A DNA stretch of 64,000 nucleotides from Larus michahellis (lineage: Eukaryota > Chordata > Aves > Charadriiformes > Laridae), in assembly GCF_964199755.1 (NCBI RefSeq), contig NC_133896.1, forward strand, positions 93,372,200 through 93,436,199. Reading direction: 5' to 3'. The stretch's first letter is position 1, and each line of letters begins with the position of its first letter. The position numbers and the translations under genes were made by a program. This document shows, one piece after another, positions 33,601-45,600 of the stretch. The notes beneath the pieces are model-generated. The model was given only the letters and a program-made list of their open reading frames with translations. It was not told the origin of the DNA and made no database searches.

Positions 33601-36600
33601 TCAGGGCTCTAAAGACAGGGGTACCTGGAGATTTTGCGTTCCAAGTTCTGGAAGAAGATCTTGGCTCCCGGTAGCAAACCCCAGAGATGCTGCAGATAGG
33701 CGGCAGCAATGTAGATGTCCACCACAACAGGGGAGCCTGGAGCAACTGAGACGCTGAGCTTCACGCTGTGATCACTGTCTAGCAGACTCCCTGAGGAGGC
33801 ACAGAACCACACAAACCATGAGCTCACGCACAGGTTAGCACAGCCTGTCACTGAGCTGGACCTGCTAAAGGTGTTTTCCCTCGCACTACAATGAGGCTAT
33901 CACTGCTCCACCTCACACGTTTTCCAGGTACAGTATTCCCATTCCCATCCCCATGCAGGGTACAGTTTCTTAGCCCTCTGACAGGCAATGGGATGCAACA
34001 TCCTGTCATGCTTCCACTATTCTCAGATACAGGAGCACAGTTAGCCAAGTATACTGTCTCTCCGAAACAGAAAGAAGCAAAAATGAAACTGTTGTTACCT
34101 TACAGGCTGTCACAATCTTACCTTTCTGCTTTTGAAGGCCGAGAGTCACAGATGGCTTCCCATTCTTGAGAGAGGCACACAGAGTCCTCTCCACTATCTC
34201 ACCAGAGAAAGAAACCAGGGAACCTGTGAAACTGAGAGCAGACCAGGATTTCTGTCCTGCCTGAAGACAACGGGAGTGGAAGAAGGCCTGACTACAAGAT
34301 TGCCACAAAGGACAGGGTGGAGTGCTGTTTCTTGAGATGGGTTTCAGGGGAACCTGCCCTTGAACACCTGAGCTTGCCTTCAGAGGCAGAGTTAAAAGGG
34401 ACAAGAGGCTGGACAAGACTACAGCCTTCTACCTGCTTAACTCCTAATTGTTTTTCTTAATTAGAGAAAGAAGGCAACCAAAAACCCCTCAGTTCACCAT
34501 AAGGCACTGATGAAGATTTCAGCGTGCATGCATATCACCCCAGATTAAACATGCTTTCAACAGAAAAGCGTCTAACCCCAGTATTTTTTTGAGCAAGTCA
34601 CCCCAAAACAATCAAAAAACAACAAAAAAACCTTACACCTTCAGCCTGATTTTCCCAGATGCACCTGTTTACATTTCTGACAGGAATTTAGCAGAGACCT
34701 CTGGAACCTAGTCCACACCAGTAGTAGCTCAAACTTTTTCTGGACACCATTTTGAAGTTTTGCCACCCGTAACCCCTTTAACTTTGATAAACAGGATGGG
34801 GACAGCCTGGATTACTTGGACATAGGAAGATTTGCAAACCGTATTCCTAGGGTGGATAATTCATTGCTGTTTAATGTAGTACTGTCTCCAATAAAGACAA
34901 ATGCAGACCTACTCCCTGAGGCACGGTCACATCTAATTTGGGGCAGATTAACATACCTGTTGCTAATTACTTCTGGAATGGAGGAAATTCTCTGGTTCAT
35001 GCCTCTCAGCATCGACCTGGTTGCCAGCTAGAAAGGCGGGGAGACACAGACGGATTGTAGTTTATGGCTACCCCCAGCCAGAGCAGTAAAGACAAGCTCT
35101 GCATGCTTAGAGCCACATCAAGCAACTGATGCTTCTTCCCCAAATTAATCCTGAGGCAGGAAAACGCGAAGCCCAGCAGCAGCCTCTGATGGAGCTTCGA
35201 GCAGAATGGTCTCATCAACAAGGCATTCTGTATTGATAATTTTCTGGAGAGTTCTAGTTCTGAAGAGATCTACAAATCCCCTGTGAAAGTCCAGATCAAT
35301 AAGGCACTGCGTACCTGGTGCTCACTCAGACAGGAGATCCATGTTTCATGCTGTAAGTGCCAGGTATCTTGGACAGGCAGGCACAGGGGGCAGGATGACC
35401 CACTCAGGAACTTCGCTGGCACAGGTGGAAAACAGAGCTTGTCAAACACTTCCAAGTCCTGAGAGAAGAGTGACAAGGCAAGAAAGTGGATTATTAAAGG
35501 AAGGAGATGAAAGCTATATAGGAAAAAAGGACCACTGAAGAACGGTGGTTTAAAGAAAAATAAAATCCACTGAACTCAGAGCTCTGAAAATTTTAACCAA
35601 ACACAGAACAGAAGCAGTTCCTTGGCAAGATGGGTGGGAATTCCAAGCCTCAAAAAGAGCTTAGTGACCCTCTGACTCCCTGACTCCCACGCACAGGTCA
35701 GTAAAAAGTCTCTGACAGGAAACAGCAAGACAATTTCTCTCTTACCGAGCAGTGGGGCACAATGAAGCGATACAGCCCATCCAGATGCAGAAATGGAAAC
35801 CATCGTAGAGACTTCCCCATGAAGAGCAGTAGTGTCTGGAGGCAGAGGGGAGGAGAGAGAGAGAGAAAAAAGGTGATGAGAAATGTTAGGAAAAAGGTAG
35901 AAAATGAAAAATACAGCAAGAAGAAGGCAAGCCAAAAATAACATCTTGCTTGAGAAGTAAGGTTAGTACCATCAAAGATAACCAAGACAAAAATAACTCC
36001 CGTTGATTAGGAATCTAGATCCTTAATTATCACACAAGCTCCTTGAGAAGCCAGCTCCCACCCTTATCAAAGCTGCCCCCCCTAAAGCTGCCTCCTGCCT
36101 CACTTCTTGCCGTGTCATGCCCTCTTTTCCATCGCAGCTGCTCTCTTCCAGCTCCGGTAGATTCCCGGTTTCTGTGTGGTGGCTCCAGAGCCGAGGTCTG
36201 CCCAGCCATAGCACTGTGGCCTGGAAACTGCGCTGCAGGTCCTGTTCTTCTCTGGGTAGTTGGTAATTGCGTAACATAAGACCTTCTTTCTGGGTAACCA
36301 AGAATAGGTGAGATACACAGCTGGTTGTTCTAGTGCTGCTCTGGCCCTTCTGACAGTTCTCATCTCTGTGAGTATCTGGCTTGGGATCCTCCAGTTTCAT
36401 TGTTTTTGCCTCTGGGGTTTTCACTTCAGATGTTAAGCTGTCATCGTCCTTCTTCCTCAAAGAGGAGCTGTTTCCTCTCCTAAGGGCTTTCTGGATTTGT
36501 CCTTCAGCAGCATGGAGAACCTGAACATCCTCAAAGTAGAACTGCACATAGACACTGAAATGACAAATGGTAGCAGTGAAACTCCCTGTTCCTGAGGGGG

Positions 36601-39600
36601 GACTGTCTGAAACAAGCAGTCATCTGGGAAAAGCACTGCTGGCGACTGCCCCGCAGGTATTCAGCAGGAGCAGCGGGAAAGGGTGAAGTAAAGGGCAGCT
36701 ACCAGGCGGAGTGTATTCTGAACAAAATTGAGATGGTGGGTCTGTTGCTGATAAAGATCTCCTTTCCTGCCAATAGCAAAGGACAGTTGCTTTGGCACTA
36801 AGCAGCTTTATCATAGTCCAAAATACTGTGGAATGGCAGAGTGAAGATTTTAATTTTTAAGCACTGAATAAAGGGACTTGCCTGGTTTTTTTCTCCCTCA
36901 CATGCTCCAGATTTGACAGCTGCTTCCAGGAGGGAAAATCAGTCTGAAGGAATCTCTCCACTACAAGCTGGTAGTTTTCCACCTGCAAGAGTGATCCTGC
37001 AAACACAGAGATAGGAGCTGAGCTAATAAAAAGAGAATAGAAAAACAGCAAGCTCGATTTCCTCATTTTACAGTCACGAGGCCAGGCAGTGACAGTTCAG
37101 CATCTCCACACCAAGTCTCCTCTTCCTTCTTTTGGAGCTGGACGGCAGAACAGGAAAAGCTCAGCACTCTCAAATTTAGCTTAATGGGACATACCTATGA
37201 GAGCTGTATGGGCAAAGGGGCTACCATCCTTATGGGATATCACGCAGGGAAGCGTGCTGCTCTTGTCCTGCAGCTGGAGGGAACTGCTCCTGGAGGAGAC
37301 TCTCAGCACACCCAGTAGTATCTGCAACAGAAAGAAAGCTGCAAAGAGCACCAAACACTTCCCATCTTTGAAGGCCATAAATTGAAGTGTGCATAGCAGC
37401 AGCCCAAATTCAGCCTGTGTTCAACATGCCACAGGTGAGAAAAGCAGTGTCATTCCCTAACAGGAGGAACAGCAATACATCAGACAGGGTGCTGGAAGGT
37501 ATGAGGAGAACTGGGAACTCTCGAGGCACAGACAGTAAAGGGAAGTAGGCACTTACCAATCGGGGCTGGAAGCTTCCTGCTGAGAGTGTGCAGTAGGACC
37601 AGGACAGTCTGCGATTCAGCTCCTGGGTGCCCATGTGCTGTGCCTCCAAGGGGGAAAGCAGCTGTGATGGACTGAAACCTTCCCAGCTCTTCTGTTCTGC
37701 CACACGGAAAACTGCAGACAGAGATGGGGCCTGGCACGGGGGGTTCAGGGTCAAATACTACGAAAAAAAAAGAAAGAATGAACCAGCTGAATTTTTTTCC
37801 CATCAGACAAACAGGAAAGAGCTCACAGAGCATTTACTCACCTTCTGCAGGGGACACTGGTGTATTTTTGCTAGGATTTCATTATAAATATCTCTCGCTT
37901 TCTCTCTATCTGGCACTACAGCTTGCAGAAGGGGGACAAGGAACTTCTCAGCAGCTCCAGGGTTTCGGTGCGTAGAGCTAAGCAACAGTCGACGACGCCC
38001 AAAGAAACAAGAAAACCTGAAAAAAATTCAGACAGACAGAAGCATTAGCAGTCCTTGCTTCTTCGTGAGTTTTGCATGTAAGTCAGAGATTCTTTCTGCT
38101 TGCTATGAGTGAATGTGCTGTGTACGACAAGAACTAAGGAGAGTGCAAAAAGAACAAGACGTTACTAAAAAAGGAACATTTAAGGGTGATGCAGATTTAT
38201 GTCAGGCAAGCAGACAAAGAACAGGAAAAATATACAGACATGGACAGACTGGCAAAATCTCAAAACTCAAGTGGCCAAAAAAACCCACCCAAAAATAATC
38301 TCCCTCTAAGTCGCACAAATGGACAACACTGCATTTTGGCTAAGCTTGATAGGATTACTCATGTTAGGTATACTTGGCTTTCTTTTACATTATGCAAAAA
38401 CCAGAAACAATCACAGATTGCTCTTGTTCCAGTATTTCCCTTGTGTTGTCTTCCTTTCAGAAGTCTAGCTCACTGCTTTTGAATGCCTAGAAGTGGTCAC
38501 ACTGACAGTCAAAAAAAGACTTAATAACAGAAAGTGAACTCAAATAAAAAGAGATAGGAACTAACTCACTGGAACAACTTTCAAGCAGTAGCAAGACTTA
38601 CTGATCACATTTAAAGGAAGTGGAAAAGCTAATAAAAACCAAAACTTATAGCTAGTGTCATTCCTGGGGCAAGACCGAAGCTGGTTTTTTGGAACGCACG
38701 GTAAAAATTCCACAGTGTCAGTAAAGCACAGGAAGACTCAGCATTCTGTAAGCTGCTACTTGACTGCCTGAGATTAAATATATACATTTTAGTTTTTAAA
38801 GTCCAAGGCAGCAGTTACACTGATCAACCATAACTATTCCAAAACAAACACAAATACTTTCACGAACAGAACCCAGAAGTAAACCCAGAAACTGGCCCAC
38901 AGCTGTCACGTGAACAGAGCACAGTCATCAGGGAGAGCAGGAAGCCATCTGGAGGACCCAGAGATAGGCATGTGTGGGAAAATCTGCTAAGACGGAGGCT
39001 CTCAAATGAATGCTGACACTACTGGCAATACTCAGAATACCTCAAAGCGATATGCTGATCAGCTGCTGCTGCTCCTGTGAGCAGCCAGGACACAAGAGCC
39101 TTTATATTGGTTGTGACCTGATTGTAGCAGCAGTTTCCAGCTTCAGCCTCACTGCCCACCTTGATTTGCCACGCAAACCACACTGGCAGGTGCACATCTC
39201 TACAGTGCTTCCATACCTCAGGACAAAACTTCCTGTGCAGAAGTACATGAGCACATGCTCTAGAGTGCTGCAGCTTCCTGAGAGCAGTGGACTTACTGCA
39301 CACGCACTGGAAAAACGTAAAGGATTTTCTCATAAGAGTAACTGCAAGGTACAAGCAACTGGACATCATGTGAAATCTACATGAATGGCTTACTTAGGCT
39401 GGTAAACCAGAAGCAATTGCTGCTGCTATTAGTATACAAGCCCAGTAATTTTGTGAACCCTTGGTCTAGAAGACGCCCAGGTAGTCTACAAAGCACATTT
39501 ACGCATAGCCTGACTTCAGAAGAACTGTCCTCACCTCTCTTCAAATGTCTCCAGGAGGCTCACCAGCCAGAGGTAGAGTGGCATACCAAGGTTGTAGCGG

Positions 39601-42600
39601 AAGAGCAGCTGTAAGTAGAGATTTCCTGAAGAAGCTGGTGGCTGGTAGGGGGTGCTGAGCCTTGAAAAACTCTTCAGCACAACAGTGCTGCTCAGGCAAG
39701 CACCAAGAACAATGAAAGGGAAGGATACCAGAGGCTTCTGCAGGAGGTGGACATCGATGAGCTGAGATACACAGACATACAACTTAAGAAAGGAGATGGC
39801 TAGTCTGCCACCACACCCCAAAACCATCACCCCACCCTAAATCCTTTGTCACTTGACTGGATTGTCTATAAATCCAATGGGCCTGAGGGACCTGACTCCT
39901 TAGGGAGTAATCAGATAATAATAATAATTTTGATTATCATGACCAAGCCTAGACAGAAAGATCCCCAATTTTGTTCCAGATACTTGCTGAAATAATTCCA
40001 ATGTTCCCATAGTCTTCTGTTGACCCACACACTCATGAGCTGTCCCCAGGGCCTGAGTATTTTCCACTGAATGCTTTATGCTTCGTAAGTCTCAGCTTAC
40101 CTCCACACATGCTCCTGGTCGGAGTCCACGTGCAGAGTTCAAGAACTGCTGGTAAGCAAGGCACAAGCAGACTTTGTTATCCAGTAAAAAGAGACCAGCT
40201 TGGACATTGAGTATTTTGGTGACAGTTCCCTAAATAGAAAGCAAACAGAAAGTTACAGGAGTGTAAAGACTCCCAGAACATAAGAGACACATAGGCCTGA
40301 GCAATAGGGAAATAAATTAATGATGGAAATAAGACGTTGCAGGCCAGCAGCTGAAACCCTAGAGCACAAGTGGGTGAAGGCGAACCCTACGAATCCTTAC
40401 CACATATGAGATGATCTTGGACTCTTTGATTGATCCTGGCCTCTCGTCTTCAACTCCCAGCTCCAAGGAATTACTGAGCTGCTCAGGAGTCCCAAAGGAA
40501 GATGACTGAGTGGACTCTCCTTGCCAAGCACTGTCCAGTGGCTGCTCCCTCACCTGCTCTGCACAGTAGGGCAGAAGGCAGGAAGAAACACCAGTGACAA
40601 ACATCCTTTGTCCAGATTTCTTCAGGCTGGACACACTCAGGCCTGTTATTGTGTACCCGCGACCCAAATGGAGGACATGATGCCATGCCATCTGGTTGGG
40701 CTTCTAGAGCAGAGAAACCAAAAGTGACATCAGCATCTGCTGCACTGGAAAGAGTTCTTCCTAAGCACGATAACCCCACCGAAAAAAACTTCTCCTTCAA
40801 GAGGATTGCCTCACACTCTTAGCAAAAGGGTTATATCTGCAAGATGTTTGAGGACACTGCAACTGCATGAGGGAGGAGGGCTGTATTTCTGCAGGGCATA
40901 GAACTAGACTTCTTACACACACGGACTATTGTAGGCTGCATGGAATAAATAAAAATAAATACAACAAACAAACAAAAAAATCAGAGAAACACTAGTAAAA
41001 GGAAGAATAAATCAAACTGGGAAGCCAAGGGCAAGCTTCAACAAATTAATCAACTAGCACATACACAGACAGTCAATTTATGAACAAAATTACAAGGACT
41101 TACCTGCACCAGCACAGGGACCCAAACAGTTGAAGTGAAGCATTTCAGAAACAGAAAGAAGAATGTCTTCTGGTGAATACAAAGGAGAGGCCCGAGTCTA
41201 GCCAATTCACCAGCCACAGTGAGCTTTGACTTTTTCTTACATGGAATCCTAGAGGACAATTGAGGAGGCAAAGGGAATCGGAGATGAAATAACTCAAAAA
41301 TATCTGAAAAGCAAAATAAACAAATATACAGCATGTACTCTCTGGAAATAAAGGATCCAACAAGGTAATATGGACCGTCTCTCAGAGAAGTTTTCAAAAC
41401 AATATTTGGCTACAAAATTCTTACTTTAACTTTTACATACTAAATCCCTTTGATATTTTAAAAAACCTTAATATTTGAAGACAGCAGGGTTGTGTTGAAC
41501 AAATTCACGTGTTCCATGACAACAGCCAGATTATAAAAAGCTTTACCACAAACAAGAAGCTAATTACAGGTCAAAAGGAAAAAAGAGTCACAAGAAATTC
41601 TTCATCAGAAAACAGAACTTGCTTTGTAGATCCACGGAAAGTGACACCGTAGAAGCTCCAAGCCTATAAACAAAAGAGGCCTGAGAGCAACAATGGAGTC
41701 TTCCTAACAAACTTGGCACAGGGTGAAAGAGCAGCAAAACTGAAAGCAGATGAGAGGAGAGAGAGGTGACATTTCTTCAGTCATTTCTGTTTGTCATTTC
41801 AAACTTTCATTTCAAAAAGTGAAAAAAAAATAATTCATTTCAAACAAACAAATGTAATTTCATGTGTCAGTTTCATTTTAACTCCTACCAGACTTGAATA
41901 TAACCATCCCACTTTAAACAAACACATTCTTGATTCTAAAACATATAGACAATTATCCAACTTTATGACTTTTTTTAAAAGAAACACCAGGACGTCCACA
42001 CGCACATGTACCAGCACTTTATTGGTAAAATTTTTAAAGAAAGAGCATAGAAAATTGATCAGGTACCAGGGAATAGCAGAGGAGCTTTATGTTAAAAGCC
42101 TGAGAGTGTAAATTAAATATAGAAATAGTTGTCTCTTTAGAAAGGTCTGTTGAGCTAAATCCCTTAAGCTTAAACTTTCTCACAAGCAGATAAACTCAAT
42201 TAAAACAAAAGAAAACTAAAAAGAAACTAAAGCAGCCTGACTAGTTACATTTAATTCTTACTGAATTACACCAAGAATTCTCTACTCAAGAAGATAAAGC
42301 ACGATCTAGCACAACTTGAAATTATTAATTTCAGTAAGATTTGCAATTCCACCAGCTACATTTTCACATACTGTAAGTATTATTTCCACCAAGGACAACA
42401 GTCACACTTATCAGCAGACATTTAGCTGGCACCTTTATCTCAGCAATCTGATAAGAATCATAGAAAGGTTTGGGCTGGAAGGGACCCTAAAGATCATGTA
42501 GTTCCAACCCCCCAACCCCCTTGCTGTGGACAGGGACACCTCCCACTAGACCAGGTTGCTCAAAGCCCCATCCAGCCTGGTCTTGAACACTTCCAGGGAT

Positions 42601-45600
42601 GGGGCATCCACCACTTCCCTGAGCAACCTCTTCCAGTGTCTCACCACCGTCATAGTGAAAAATTTCTTCCTGATATCTAATCTAAATCTACCCTCTTCCA
42701 GTTTGAAGCCATCACCCCTCATACTATTGCCACATGTCCTTGTAAAAAGTCCCTCTCCAGCTTTCTTGTAGGCCCCCTTCGGAACCTGACCAGTGGTGTA
42801 CATTAATTTCACATTAGAATTTAGAATTACTTTCAATAATATTTTTGGTTCACTGTAGGTTCAAAAAAAAAAAAAAAGTTGTGGTAATCAAGAGTGAATT
42901 TTAGCCTCCGTGAAAGCTGAATCATACTTTATCCTTACGTCCTTTGTGTAGTATCAAAATACATCCAGAAATAATTACAATTTGTCTTATTTTGTCGAAA
43001 TACAGAATAAAAACTTGCAGTAAAGTCCTAGAAACCAGCTGATTAATCAAAAGTGGCTTTATTGTATAACTTTTACTTCCACTGCCCACCGTTATGCTTT
43101 CACCTGAGGCAGAAAGAGAATTTGACTCTTCCTAAGCCAAGCTCTCTTCATGGTACCTGGGAAACCACAGCAACAGAGCTACGATAGAGTTGAGCACGCG
43201 AGGTGTTTACCTGGAGGTAAGCAGTGGCTCAGCTGATGCTGGATAGGTGACTGGAATGCTGTCAGGTACTTCCTCTGGGAGATTTACTGGCACCGGATCC
43301 ACCAGGATTTCCACGTACCCTGCTGCGCTCTGGTCTGTCTGTGGTATATATGACCAGCTTGGGAAGAGGAACAGTGACTCCAGCCACTCAAGTTCAAAAT
43401 GCAGGAGCTAAGACAAAAGATAGAGATAGAAGCTTGAGATGAACTACAGTATGTTTTCTCAGCATTACTTGCAATGTTCGTGACTAATTTACCTTTGTAT
43501 GCACATCACAAACTCTTGTTCTACTGCTGGGCTTCATTACTAAATGAGTGGGCTTCATTACTAAATGAGAGCAGTGTCTTCTGCCCACTCTCCTATCTTG
43601 CATGGAGAGCTTCTGTCCTTCCAGATGCAGATCTGGAACAGATTTGCTGAGCTCTACAGCTAGCATTTCCTGAGTTACAGTCACACCCTCACAGCAAGGT
43701 GATAATTAATTCACTGCAACACTTAGTTATTTTCAGATGATTTTTCTACAATTCTCACCTGCTTTCTTTTCCCCTGTGTTTTCAGTTAGAAGTTCATACC
43801 TGTACAACTTTTTCCTAGTCTTCACCTCCTTGGGAACCTCAACCTCAGTGCTTTCTCATCACCCACTCTAGGGGTTACCTTTTATCTAGGCTCTCCATGC
43901 TACGACCTTCAGAAGGCTTTTAATTCAGTACCACTGTCGCACAAGCTATTATTTCCTGACAGTATGTCATCAATGCATCACTGAACACCCAGTACAACTC
44001 TCCAGAAAGTTATTTCTGCTCCACTAGTTGGAGTTCAACAAATAGATGGTAGTGCTATGACCTCCAGATCTCCCAGGACACCTCATACTGTTGAGAATTT
44101 AACAGAACTGTATATTAGGCTGCCTCATTTTCCAGGCCAGCACATTCGGTGTTTGCCCTCCTAGCAATGACAAATTTTACATGTTCTATCATCTTCCTGG
44201 GATCTGAGCTTGCCGTTTTCCTGCCTGTTACATACATGCATCATTTCCCTCACTACAGACTTCAGCAGACCATCTGAAGCCCCTGGTGGTCTACGATATT
44301 GCTCCCGAAGTGGAAATAAACGCAGAATTCCTCAGACTGAGGACATACCTCACATGGAATGATCCCAGTATTGTCTTTCAAGTATAGGCAACCATCTACC
44401 AACTTCTCTTTGTCCTCTTGCCTTCCATCTGTTAAATAGCCAACCAAGATCAGATAAGCCCTTGGCAAAGCGCTCTGCATGGGTAAAACACCTTGGCCTT
44501 GATGAGTCCATTCTTTAAACTCATTAGTGCTCCAGGTCAGGTGGCTGCAGCATGGCATGCACTGCTGGCGTTGTAGGTCAGCAATGGAGATGAAACTGGA
44601 AAGAAAAGCAAAGCAAGACTATAGAAAAAACTCAGTCTGCAAAGTTTGGGAATTGCACTGATCACTGCAGTGGATAAAGCTTGGCTAAATCAGAAGAGCC
44701 TTAGCTGTTGGCGTGGTCTGATGATACCACATGGCAAGAATCAACTAATTCACTGGCATTTAAGGATCTCTCTCAGCTCAGGCAACGTGTTCTGCTTGAG
44801 CACCCTCTCTGAAAACAGACACCCTTTGCTACTATGGTTACCTGAGCAGGCATGCGGGACACTTGGGAAAAAAAATATAAATAATTGAGAGTTGATAAAA
44901 TGTCGGGGGAGGTGAGAGGGAGAACAGCTACTAGTTCAGACATTTACTCTGCTCTCATGAGACCCCTCTGCATGCAGCTCTGGGGCCCCCAATGTAAGAA
45001 GGACATGGACCTGTTAGAGTGGGTTCAGAGGAGGGTTATGAAGATAATCACAGGGCTGGAGCACCTCTCCTATGAAGACAGGCTGAGAGAGTTAGGGTTG
45101 TTCAGCCTGGAGAACAGAAGGCTCCAGGGAGACTTTATGGTGGTCTTTCAGTACCTAAAAAGAGCCTACAGGAAAGATGGGGAGAGACTTTTTATCAGGG
45201 AGTGTAGTGATAGGATGAGGTGTAATGGTTTTAAACAGAAAGAGGGGAGCTTTAGATTAGATATTAAGAAGAAATTCTTTAATGTAAGGGTGGTGAGACA
45301 CTGGAACAGGTTGCCCAGAGAAGCTGTGGATGCCCCATCCCTGGAAGCATTCAAGGCCAGGCTGGATGGGGCTTTGAGCAGCCTGGTCTAGTGGGAGGTG
45401 TCCCTGCCCATGGCAGGGGGGTTGGAACTAGATGATCTTTAAGGTCCCTTCCAACTCTAACCATTCCATGACTTTTAGCTTGAATGGGAGACTCTGTGAG
45501 AAAACCTCAACAACTGAGCAACACAGTTCTACATGTCAGTAACAAACACAGGTTCGAATACACGCTTATTTCATCAACCAGCGCTAAAAAGTGCTGAAAT

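Noticed and set aside
41249-41304. Upstream acceptor for CTC1 exon 5 (TTTTCAG near 41305)
   Set aside because: With the phase from exon 4 it gives an immediate in-frame stop. The TTGTCCTCTAG acceptor at 41249 keeps the frame and matches the mammalian protein.
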